Part shown: positions 1-5,742 of the stretch, one piece after another
Position numbering within the stretch: the stretch's first letter is position 1
Layout of the letters: each line of letters begins with the position of its first letter
Source of the DNA: Alphaproteobacteria bacterium
GTDB taxonomy: Bacteria; Pseudomonadota; Alphaproteobacteria; Rhodospirillales; Rhodospirillaceae
Direction of reading: 5' to 3'
DNA length: 7,482 nt
Assembly (NCBI GenBank): GCA_015228695.1
Contig: JADGDA010000117.1
Span: forward strand, 1 to 7,482
Position numbers and translations under genes: made by a program
The notes under the pieces: model-generated
What the model saw: the letters and a program-made list of their open reading frames with translations, nothing else
What the model was told of the DNA's origin: nothing
The model's database searches: none

Positions 1-845
1 TGATGGATGCCGTCGCCCGGCTGGAGCAGCGGCTTGCCGTCCTGGAGCAGGCTCCCCCTCCGGCCGGGGAAAAAGCGGGAGAGGGACCGGCGCCCGCCTC
101 CCTTCCGGCGTCCCTTCCCACGGACGTTCTGTCCAGGACGGAGACGGAGGCCAGGATCGCCGCCGTCGCGGACCGGCTGGACGCTGTCGTCAAGGGGCAG
201 ATCGGCGCGGCGGCCATTGCCGCCGTCCACGAGCGGCTCGCCGCCATCGAGGACATGGCGCACAAGCTGGCCGCCCGTCACGACAGTTCGACGGCCCTGG
301 TCCTGGCGGTGGCGCAACTGAGGGAAGCGGTGAACCGTGGGTCTCCATTCGAAGCCGAGTTGCAGGCTCTTCTGGTCCTGTCCCCCGATCCGGTCGCGGT
401 GGCCCGGACCGTGGCCGGGTTCGCGGCCCATGCGTCGAAGGGATTGACTCCCAGGACCGCGCTGGAACGCAGGTTCGAGGCTCTGTCCGTCGCGGTGGCC
501 CAGGCCACCGTGGTTCCCGGGGGCTTTGGCGAGAGCCTCGGCGAGGGGGGCGACTGGATCGACAAGACTCTCCAGCGGCTGGCGGGCCTCGTGACCCTGC
601 GCCGCACCGACGGTCAGGCCATGGGCGACTCGACAATGGCGGTCATGGCCCGCGCCGACGCCCGGTTGCAGGCGGGGGATCTGGCCGGAACCGTGGCCGA
701 AATGGGCGGCCTGACCGGAGCGCCCGCCAGGGTGGCGGCGCCGTGGCAGGAGGAGGCGAGGGCCTGGGTGGCCGCCGAGCAGGCGCTGTCCACCCTGACC
801 GCCGAGGCGCTGGGGCGCACGGTCGCCACCAAGTCGGGCGGGTGA
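1..845 (+). CDS. Mitofilin/HemX-like envelope protein, C-terminal part (5' end outside window)
   Basis: The frame is open from the left edge to a TGA at 843-845. An in-frame ATG lies at position 3, but family members have an N-terminal cytoplasmic tail and a transmembrane helix that are absent here, so I treat the gene as 5'-truncated. Counting from that ATG, residues 1-20 and about 45-105 are charged/hydrophobic alternating helix, likely coiled coil. A Pro/Ala/Gly-rich linker lies at about 17-40. From about residue 113 the sequence matches the conserved C-terminal region of alphaproteobacterial COG4223/mitofilin-like proteins: PFEAELQAL, then a helical stretch, RLAGLVTLRR near 192-201, and ADARLQAGDLAGTVAEM near 217-233. 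The family is a bacterial relative of the mitochondrial Mic60 membrane-organising protein. Its members are usually inner-membrane anchored with a periplasmic coiled coil, and are often labelled HemX-like because they sit between hemD and hemY. The 4-base gap to hemY supports one operon. A direct role in heme synthesis is not shown. Confidence 0.75.
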   Translation, partial: MDAVARLEQRLAVLEQAPPPAGEKAGEGPAPASLPASLPTDVLSRTETEARIAAVADRLDAVVKGQIGAAAIAAVHERLAAIEDMAHKLAARHDSSTALVLAVAQLREAVNRGSPFEAELQALLVLSPDPVAVARTVAGFAAHASKGLTPRTALERRFEALSVAVAQATVVPGGFGESLGEGGDWIDKTLQRLAGLVTLRRTDGQAMGDSTMAVMARADARLQAGDLAGTVAEMGGLTGAPARVAAPWQEEARAWVAAEQALSTLTAEALGRTVATKSGG

Positions 846-849
846 CGCC

Positions 850-2190
850 ATGGCCCGTTTTTTCGCCTATATCCTGGGGGTGGGGGCGCTGGTGGTCGGC
901 GCGGTGTGGCTGGCCGACCGTCCCGGTTCCGTCACGGTGCTGTGGGAGGGATGGCGGATCGACACTTCGGTGCCGGTCCTTCTTCTGCTGCTGGCGCTCC
1001 TCGTCGGCGTCCTGACGGCCGTCGCCCGTCTTCTGCTGCTGCTGCGGCGCGCCCCCCGCCGCTTTGCCGAGGCGCGCCGCAATCGCCACAGCCGCAGGGG
1101 TTACCTCGCCCTGGCCGACGGCTTCGCCGCCGTTGCCGCCGGGGACGGGGGACGCGCCCTGAAACTGGCCAGGGAAGCGGAAGCGCGGCTCCAGGACCCG
1201 TCCCTCACCCGGCTGCTGACGGCGCAAGCCGCCGATCTGGCCGGAGACACGGCCTTCGCGCGGGGAAGCTACGACGCCTTGCGGGAGCAGCCGGAGACCG
1301 AACTGGTCGGCCTGCGCGGCCTGATCGGACAGGCCCGCAAGGAGGGTAAGCGCGGCGAGGCCCTGGAACTGGCGCGCCGCGCCGTATCCTTGCGCCCGGA
1401 TTCCGCCTGGGCGGTCCAGGCCCTGTTCGAGGAGCAGACCCAGGCCGGTCTCTGGGCCGAGGCCGAGGCCACCTTGAACCACAATCCCCGCTCCGGGGCC
1501 TTCACCCCGGCGCGGGAGCGGCATCTGCGCGGGGTCCTGGCCGCCGAGCGCGCCGCGCAGGCCCACGAGGACGGCGACCGGGCGGGAGCGTTGAAACTGG
1601 CCCGTCAGGCCCTGGAACACCAGCCCGATCTGATCCCGGCGGCGGTCCTGGCCGTGCGGCTGTTCACCGCCGAGGGCAAGGAACGCAAGGCCGCCGCCGT
1701 GGTCGAGGAAGCGTGGCGACAGGCGCCCCATCCCGAGCTGGCCCAGGCCTGCTTCGGCATCTGGCCGGAGGACGGCGTTCTGCGCCGGGCGCAACGGGCG
1801 GAGAGGCTTGCCGCCTTTAACCCCGATCATCCCGAAAGCCGGTTGACCGTCGCCGAGGCGTTCCTGGAGGCCGGTCTCTGGGGGCAGGCCCGCAGCCAAC
1901 TGGAACCGCTCGCCCATGACGGCGCGTCCGGCAGGGTAGCCATGCTGATGGCCCGTCTGGAGCAATCCGGGAACGGCGACGCGGAGGCCGCCACCGAGTG
2001 GCTGCGCCGGGCCGGATCGGCCCCCGCCTCTTCGGCGTGGCGGTGCTCCTCCTGCCTCGGGGAGGTGGGCAAGTGGAGTGTGCGTTGCCCGAACTGCGGC
2101 GCTTTTGATACCGTGTCATGGTCGGCGCCGACGCGGGCGCTGGTCAGCCTTGCCGAGCCCATGGCCGGAGAAAGAGATGCCGGAGGATGA
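850..2190 (+). CDS. hemY: HemY-type membrane TPR protein with C-terminal zinc ribbon
   Basis: The 446-residue product starts at an ATG 4 bases after the mitofilin-like stop; no strong GGAGG precedes it, so translational coupling is likely. Two hydrophobic helices (about 4-20 and 41-63) flank a segment containing WLADRPGSVTVLWEGWRID, the typical HemY N-terminal signature. The rest is Ala/Leu-rich helical repeat of TPR type, clearest near residues 93-115, 169-200, 246-290 and 323-354. The last 50 residues carry two CxxC pairs (C399/C402 and C413/C416) in WRCSSC...RCPNCGAFD, a rubredoxin-like zinc ribbon. HemY here is the inner-membrane protein found with heme biosynthesis genes, not the Gram-positive protoporphyrinogen oxidase of the same name. 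Its biochemical role is poorly defined; a scaffolding role around heme enzymes is an inference. The layout (membrane anchor, TPRs, terminal metal ribbon) resembles LapB/YciM, but the two-helix N-terminus and the mitofilin neighbour favour HemY. Confidence 0.9.
   Translation: MARFFAYILGVGALVVGAVWLADRPGSVTVLWEGWRIDTSVPVLLLLLALLVGVLTAVARLLLLLRRAPRRFAEARRNRHSRRGYLALADGFAAVAAGDGGRALKLAREAEARLQDPSLTRLLTAQAADLAGDTAFARGSYDALREQPETELVGLRGLIGQARKEGKRGEALELARRAVSLRPDSAWAVQALFEEQTQAGLWAEAEATLNHNPRSGAFTPARERHLRGVLAAERAAQAHEDGDRAGALKLARQALEHQPDLIPAAVLAVRLFTAEGKERKAAAVVEEAWRQAPHPELAQACFGIWPEDGVLRRAQRAERLAAFNPDHPESRLTVAEAFLEAGLWGQARSQLEPLAHDGASGRVAMLMARLEQSGNGDAEAATEWLRRAGSAPASSAWRCSSCLGEVGKWSVRCPNCGAFDTVSWSAPTRALVSLAEPMAGERDAGG
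2167..2170 (+). promoter_or_regulatory. Shine-Dalgarno site deciding the kinase-fusion start
   Basis: GGAG lies 6 bases before the ATG at 2177, inside the 3' end of hemY. Neither the upstream GTG in this frame (2078) nor the downstream ATGs at 2204/2207 has a comparably spaced site: the GGAGG at 2182-2186 is 17 bases from 2204. This site supports a start at 2177 and a 14-base overlap with hemY, typical of translational coupling. Confidence 0.6.
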
Positions 2191-3766
2191 AACGGGCTAC
2201 GGAATGATGGGAGAAGAACAAGGCGAAGTGCTCGACATGCTGTCGCGGCCGGAAAGTCATGGTCGTGGCGTGAAGGACGTCGAGCGGGTGGACACGCATA
2301 TTTCGTCCGTGTTTCTGGCCGGGGACCGCGCCTACAAGCTCAAGCGCGCCTTGAAACTGCCGTTTCTTGATTTTTCCACCCTGGAGGCGCGCCATTTCTT
2401 CTGCAATGGCGAACTCGCCGTCAACCGGGTGGCCGCTCCGTCGCTGTATCTGGGGGTTGCTCCGGTGCTGCGGCGGTCCGACGGGGCCTTGGCGATCGGG
2501 GATGTCGGGGACGTCGGGAATCCGGATGCGGTGGACTGGCTGGTGGTCATGCGCCGCTTCGACCAGGAAACCCTGTTCGACCGCATGGCCCGGCGCGGGG
2601 AATTGACCCCCGACCTCATGCGCGATCTGGGCGGAGCCATCGCCCGCTTTCACCGGGCTGCGGAGGTGCGGCGCGACCGTGGCGGATCGGAGGCGTTCGC
2701 GGCCATCATCGAGGGCAACCGCAAGGCATTTCAGGCCTTCGTGCCCTCGGTCTTCACCGCGTCCGAGGTGGAGGCGCTGACCGAGGCGACCCTGGCGCGG
2801 CTCCGCCCGGTCGCGGCGCTCCTGGACGAACGGCGGGAGGCGGGAAAGACCCGGCGGTGTCACGGCGATCTGCATCTGCGCAACATCTGTCTCCTGGATG
2901 GCGCGCCGACCCTGTTCGACGCGATCGAGTTTTCCGACGCCTTCGCCTTCATCGACGTGGTCTACGATGTGTCGTTTCTGCTCATGGACCTCGATTCGCG
3001 GGATTTGCGCCCCCTGGCCAACATCGTATTCAACGCCTACCTCTCCTCGTCGGGGGACTCCTGGGCGTTGCCGGCGCTGCCGGTCTTCCTTTCCGTCAGA
3101 GCGGCGATCCGTTCCCACGTCGCCGCCGCCATGGCCGCCGCCCAGCCCGCCGACATTCCCGCGTCGGTCGCCAGACGTCTGCGGGAGGAGGCGCGGGAGG
3201 ATTATCTGCGCGCCCTCGAATTCCTGGTTCCATCGCCGCCCCGGCTGCTGGCGGTGGGCGGACTGTCGGGAAGCGGCAAGTCGCGCCTGGGACGGGGGCT
3301 GGCCCCGCTTCTGGGGGTGGCTCCGGGGGCGTTGCAGGTGCGCTCCGACGCGGTCCGCAAGCGGCTGCTGGGGGTCGATCTCTATCAGCGTCTTGAACCG
3401 GCGGCCTACGCGCGCGACATGAGCCGACGCACCTACGCGGCCATGTTCGACGAACTGGAACGGGCCCTGTCGGCCGGGCATTCGGTCATCGCCGACGCGG
3501 TGTTCGCCGCACCCGAGGAGCGCGCGGCGGTGGAAGCCATGGCGCGCCGGCTCGGCGTCCCCTTCGATGGCCTGTGGCTGGAGGCGACCTACGAGGTGGC
3601 GAGCGAGCGCATCGCAAGCCGCACCCACAACATTTCCGACGCCACCGAGGACGTGCTGAAAAAGCAGATGGGTTACGATCTGGGCGAAATGTCCTGGACC
3701 CGGATCGACAGCTCCGGCCCCAGGGAAGCGACCCTCGAACAGGCGCGCCGGCTGATCGGCGTGTAA
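2177..3766 (+). CDS. Two-domain protein: APH-like kinase fold fused to P-loop ATPase/kinase (COG2187-COG0645 type)
   Basis: I place the start at ATG 2177 (529 residues). The frame is open further up to a GTG at 2078, but that would bury 113 bases in hemY and add an Arg-rich, non-conserved leader. The N-terminal two thirds resemble aminoglycoside phosphotransferase-like proteins. SRPESHG is followed by ERVDTHISSVFLAGDRAYKLKRA, where the Lys of AYKLKR is a candidate nucleotide-binding lysine. The catalytic loop HGDLHLRN spans H229 to N236 with D231, and the metal-binding-type Asp is D248 in LFDAIEF. The C-terminal third is a P-loop kinase domain: Walker A GLSGSGKS at 362-369 (K368, S369), then a nucleoside/shikimate-kinase-like fold with VRSDAVRKRLLG, IADAVF and a lid-like stretch near ASRTHNISDATEDVL. 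This fusion is a known but uncharacterised bacterial family annotated as AAA family or bifunctional aminoglycoside phosphotransferase/ATP-binding protein. The substrate is unknown and I see no evidence of antibiotic resistance. Its overlap with hemY suggests co-translation. Confidence 0.88.
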   Translation: MPEDETGYGMMGEEQGEVLDMLSRPESHGRGVKDVERVDTHISSVFLAGDRAYKLKRALKLPFLDFSTLEARHFFCNGELAVNRVAAPSLYLGVAPVLRRSDGALAIGDVGDVGNPDAVDWLVVMRRFDQETLFDRMARRGELTPDLMRDLGGAIARFHRAAEVRRDRGGSEAFAAIIEGNRKAFQAFVPSVFTASEVEALTEATLARLRPVAALLDERREAGKTRRCHGDLHLRNICLLDGAPTLFDAIEFSDAFAFIDVVYDVSFLLMDLDSRDLRPLANIVFNAYLSSSGDSWALPALPVFLSVRAAIRSHVAAAMAAAQPADIPASVARRLREEAREDYLRALEFLVPSPPRLLAVGGLSGSGKSRLGRGLAPLLGVAPGALQVRSDAVRKRLLGVDLYQRLEPAAYARDMSRRTYAAMFDELERALSAGHSVIADAVFAAPEERAAVEAMARRLGVPFDGLWLEATYEVASERIASRTHNISDATEDVLKKQMGYDLGEMSWTRIDSSGPREATLEQARRLIGV

Positions 3767-3780
3767 CCGTTTCTTTTATT
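3744..3780 (+). terminator. Possible intrinsic terminator after the hemY-kinase operon
   Basis: CGCGCCG (3744-3750) can pair with CGGCGTG (3757-3763) around a 6-base loop GCTGAT, giving 7 pairs including one G-T wobble. It spans the last codons of the kinase gene. After six bases that include the stop codon comes TTTCTTTTATT (3770-3780), a conspicuous T-rich run in GC-rich DNA. The gap between stem and T-run is longer than in a classical terminator, so the call is tentative. Confidence 0.4.
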
Positions 3781-3792
3781 CTCGCGGAGTCG

Positions 3793-3798
3793 CATAAT
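3793..3798 (+). promoter_or_regulatory. Possible -10 box upstream of the universal stress protein gene
   Basis: CATAAT differs from TATAAT at one base and lies in the AT-richer 67-base gap between the kinase stop and the stress-protein start. The hexamer 17 bases upstream (TTTCTT, 3770-3775) matches TTGACA only at its first two bases, so the -35 is poor. A promoter here would fit a new transcript beginning after the putative terminator, but a single box of this kind can arise by chance. Confidence 0.25.
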
Positions 3799-3823
3799 GG
3801 GAGGACGGCGATCCGATTCCCAT

Positions 3824-3827
3824 GAGG
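3824..3827 (+). promoter_or_regulatory. Shine-Dalgarno site deciding the stress-protein start
   Basis: GAGG lies 6 bases before ATG 3834, the start that gives MFKTILVPI, the usual N-terminus of universal stress proteins. The alternative ATG at 3822 would add only four residues and has its nearest purine-rich run (GGGAGG, 3799-3804) 17 bases upstream, too far. Confidence 0.5.
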
Positions 3828-3833
3828 CGGGCC

Positions 3834-4706
3834 ATGTTCAAGACAATTCTGGTTCCCATCGTCGCGGGCGATGGCTCAATGGCGTCCGTGGAGGCCGCCC
3901 TTCTCGTCGGAAAGCCCTTTGCCGCCCACATCACGGGACTTTACGTCAAGCCGGACGTGATCGGGGCCATGCCGCTGATCGGCGAGGGAATGTCCGGCGT
4001 CATGGTCGAGGAAATGGTGGAGACGACGCGGCGCGAGGCGGCGGCGCATGTGGCCGAGGCCAAGGCCGGGTTCGAGCGTCTGCGCGTCCTCCACGAGATT
4101 CCCGAGGACGTGACGCCCAAGGACGTGGCGGCGGGGACGGCGTCCCTGTCCATGGCTTGGCGCGAGGAGACGGGCCGCGAGGACGAGGTGGTGGCGCTGC
4201 TCGGCCGCACATCGGACCTGATCGTCATGATCAGACCCCATTCCGGCCGCGAGTCCACCTCGGAGATGACCGTCAACAGCGCCTTGATGGAAAGCGGCCG
4301 TCCGGTTCTGCTGGTGCCGCCGAAGCCCCCTTCGACCCTCGGCCGCCGCATCGTCATCGCCTGGAACGGCAGCATCGAGGCCGCCCGCGCCGTCTCCGCC
4401 GCCATGCCGCTTCTGACCAGGGCGGAGTCGGTGTCCGTCGTGGTCGCCGTCCACGAGGAGACCTGCTGCGACGCCAGGGAACTGGTGACCCAACTCTCCT
4501 GGCGGGGGGTGGTGGCCGACATCCGGCGCGTCGCCTTGTCCGGAGCCAAGTTCGGGCCGTCGCTTCTGGAAGAAGCCGCGGCCCGTTACGCCGACCTGAT
4601 CGTGATGGGGGCCTACACCCACAGCCGTCTGCGTCAACTCCTGCTCGGCGGCGTGACCCGGCACGTCCTGGAGAAGTCCGGTCTTCCGGTCCTTTTGTCG
4701 CACTGA
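3834..4706 (+). CDS. Universal stress protein, tandem UspA domains
   Basis: The product is 290 residues, twice the length of a single UspA domain (about 140-150), and shows two copies of the fold. Domain 1 begins FKTILVPIVAGDGS, has SDLIVMIRP near residues 126-134 and ends GRPVLLVPP near 163. Domain 2 begins RRIVIAWNGSIEAARAV near 172 and ends with DLIVMGAYTHSRLRQLLLGG and SGLPVLLSH. The ATP-binding loop of UspA-type proteins is G-x2-G-x9-G-(S/T). In domain 2 the first Gly is G259, but the second is Thr (T262), where many relatives of this subfamily have GAYGHSR. Domain 1 has IRPHSGRESTSEM in place of the loop and looks non-binding. Such proteins are cytoplasmic and usually stress-linked; the ligand and trigger here cannot be read from sequence. 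It is followed after 7 bases by sua5, so the two are probably co-transcribed. Confidence 0.9.
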   Translation: MFKTILVPIVAGDGSMASVEAALLVGKPFAAHITGLYVKPDVIGAMPLIGEGMSGVMVEEMVETTRREAAAHVAEAKAGFERLRVLHEIPEDVTPKDVAAGTASLSMAWREETGREDEVVALLGRTSDLIVMIRPHSGRESTSEMTVNSALMESGRPVLLVPPKPPSTLGRRIVIAWNGSIEAARAVSAAMPLLTRAESVSVVVAVHEETCCDARELVTQLSWRGVVADIRRVALSGAKFGPSLLEEAAARYADLIVMGAYTHSRLRQLLLGGVTRHVLEKSGLPVLLSH

Positions 4707-4713
4707 TGCCGCC

Positions 4714-4761
4714 GTGACCACCGCCGGGACCACCGCCGTGACCACCATCGTGACCGCCGTT
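4714..4761 (+). repeat. Four imperfect 12-base tandem repeats at the 5' end of sua5
   Basis: The units are GTGACCACCGCC (4714), GGGACCACCGCC (4726), GTGACCACCATC (4738) and GTGACCGCCGTT (4750). Units 1 and 2 differ by one base, unit 3 differs from unit 1 by two bases, and unit 4 is the most diverged. They encode four-residue blocks of the type V-T-T-A. Units 1, 3 and 4 each start with an in-frame GTG that could serve as a start codon. Confidence 0.7.
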
Positions 4762-5670
4762 CATTCGGGTTCCGTGGATGGGGCGGCGCGCCTGATCCGC
4801 GCCGGCCGGTTGGTGGCGTTTCCGACCGAGACCGTTTACGGCCTTGGGGCCGACGCCACCGACGACCGGGCGGTGGCGGCGGTGTTCGCGGCCAAGGGGC
4901 GGCCGAGCTTCAACCCGCTGATCATCCATATCGCCAGCCTCGCCGAGGCCCTGGAACTGGTCGCCATGGACGCGCGCGCGGAGGCCCTGGCCCGGAAGTT
5001 CTGGCCGGGCCCCCTCTCCCTGGTCTGCCGGCGGCGGGCGGGGTGCCCGGTCTCGCGGCTGGCCACCGCCGGGCTGGAGACGGTCGCGGTCCGGGTGCCC
5101 GATCATCCCGTGGCGCTGGCCCTGCTCCGCGCCGCCGCCCGTCCCATCGCCGCCCCCAGCGCCAACCGCTCCGGAGCCGTCAGCCCGACCACGGCGGCCC
5201 ATGTCGCCCGGTCGCTGGGAGACGGCGTGGACATGATCCTGGACGGGGGCCCCTGTCCGGTGGGGGTCGAGTCCACCGTGGTGGACGTCTGCGGACCATT
5301 TCCCGTTCTCCTGCGGCCGGGGGGACTACCCGTGGAGGAGATCGAGGCCGCTCTCGGTCCCCTGAACCCTCCCGACGACGAAGCGGCTCCCCGTTCCCCC
5401 GGCATGCTCACGCGCCATTACGCCCCCGGACGCCCCTTGCGGACGGACGCCCTGTCGGCGCGGCCCGGCGAGGCGTTCCTGGGGTTCGGCGTCAGGGACG
5501 GGACGTTGAATCTCAGCCCGGCGGGAGACCTGACCGAGGCCGCCGCCAACCTGTTCGCCATGCTCCACGCCCTCGACCGGCCGGAGCACACGGCAATCGC
5601 CGTCGCCCCGGTTCCCGAAACCGGCCTGGGGCGGGCGATCAACGACCGTCTGCGGCGGGGCAGCGCCTGA
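4714..5670 (+). CDS. sua5: L-threonylcarbamoyladenylate synthase, Sua5 type (t6A tRNA modification)
   Basis: The enzyme makes threonylcarbamoyl-AMP from threonine, bicarbonate and ATP. The TsaD complex then transfers the threonylcarbamoyl group to A37 of ANN-decoding tRNAs. The product is up to 318 residues, near the usual size of two-domain Sua5 and much longer than TsaC (about 190). The YrdC/TsaC domain shows FPTETVYGLGAD (36-47), the K-x-R motif at K61/R63 in AKGRPSFNPLIIH, WPGPLSLV, AVRVPDHP, the S-x-N motif at S149/N151 in APSANRSG, and GVESTVVDV. The linker SPGMLTRHYAP starts at S228 and is followed by a compact Sua5 C-terminal domain that ends ETGLGRAINDRL, as in the family. The start is uncertain: GTG at 4714, 4738 or 4750, none with a good Shine-Dalgarno site. 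I give the longest, only 7 bases after the stress-protein stop. Residues before about 14 are repeat-derived and not conserved. All catalytic motifs are intact. Confidence 0.93.
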   Translation: MTTAGTTAVTTIVTAVHSGSVDGAARLIRAGRLVAFPTETVYGLGADATDDRAVAAVFAAKGRPSFNPLIIHIASLAEALELVAMDARAEALARKFWPGPLSLVCRRRAGCPVSRLATAGLETVAVRVPDHPVALALLRAAARPIAAPSANRSGAVSPTTAAHVARSLGDGVDMILDGGPCPVGVESTVVDVCGPFPVLLRPGGLPVEEIEAALGPLNPPDDEAAPRSPGMLTRHYAPGRPLRTDALSARPGEAFLGFGVRDGTLNLSPAGDLTEAAANLFAMLHALDRPEHTAIAVAPVPETGLGRAINDRLRRGSA

Positions 5671-5742
5671 TCGGCGCCTTTTCGCCCTGACGGCGGTTGG
5701 GCAGGTTCTTTCCCCGGAACCCACTTGCGACATCGAGGAGCC
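5671..5742. terminator. Convergent intergenic spacer with weak hairpins, possible bidirectional termination
   Basis: This 72-base gap separates two converging genes. GGTTC (5704-5708) can pair with GAACC (5717-5721) around an 8-base loop. GGCG (5673-5676) and GGCG (5692-5695) can each pair with the same CGCC (5683-5686). None is followed by a clear T-run on either strand; the only T-rich pieces are TTTT at 5679-5682 and TTCTTT at 5706-5711, both within hairpin regions. Termination here is expected from the gene layout but only weakly supported by sequence. Confidence 0.2.

Noticed and set aside
643..1965. Long minus-strand open frame (440 codons) opposite hemY
   Set aside because: Same antisense effect: low-complexity Gly/Gln/Arg-rich translation with no motif, while the + strand encodes clear HemY features.
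2078..2176. Upstream GTG extension of the kinase-fusion gene
   Set aside because: It would overlap hemY by 113 bases, including its zinc-ribbon codons, and adds an Arg-rich non-conserved leader; the ATG at 2177 has a well-spaced GGAG.
2495..2520. Short duplicated GGGGAYGTCGG-like motif inside the kinase-fusion gene
   Set aside because: It encodes GDVGDVG in a variable loop and has only two copies, so it is best read as a local coding duplication.
2144..3628. Long minus-strand open frame (494 codons) opposite the kinase-fusion gene
   Set aside because: It is the antisense shadow of a convincing + strand gene in GC-rich DNA; its translation is rich in Arg, Gly, Gln and His and shows no recognisable domain.
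2177..3766. Aminoglycoside resistance gene
   Set aside because: The APH-like catalytic loop is present, but the fusion to a P-loop kinase and the housekeeping context match a widespread uncharacterised family, with no mobile element nearby.
3876..4748. Minus-strand open frame (290 codons) opposite the universal stress protein gene
   Set aside because: The + strand carries both UspA domain signatures; the antisense product is His/Gly/Arg-rich without a family pattern.
4704..4770. CRISPR-like or regulatory direct repeat array at the start of sua5
   Set aside because: The units are 12 bases long, directly abutting and in frame, with no spacers; this is a small coding tandem repeat.
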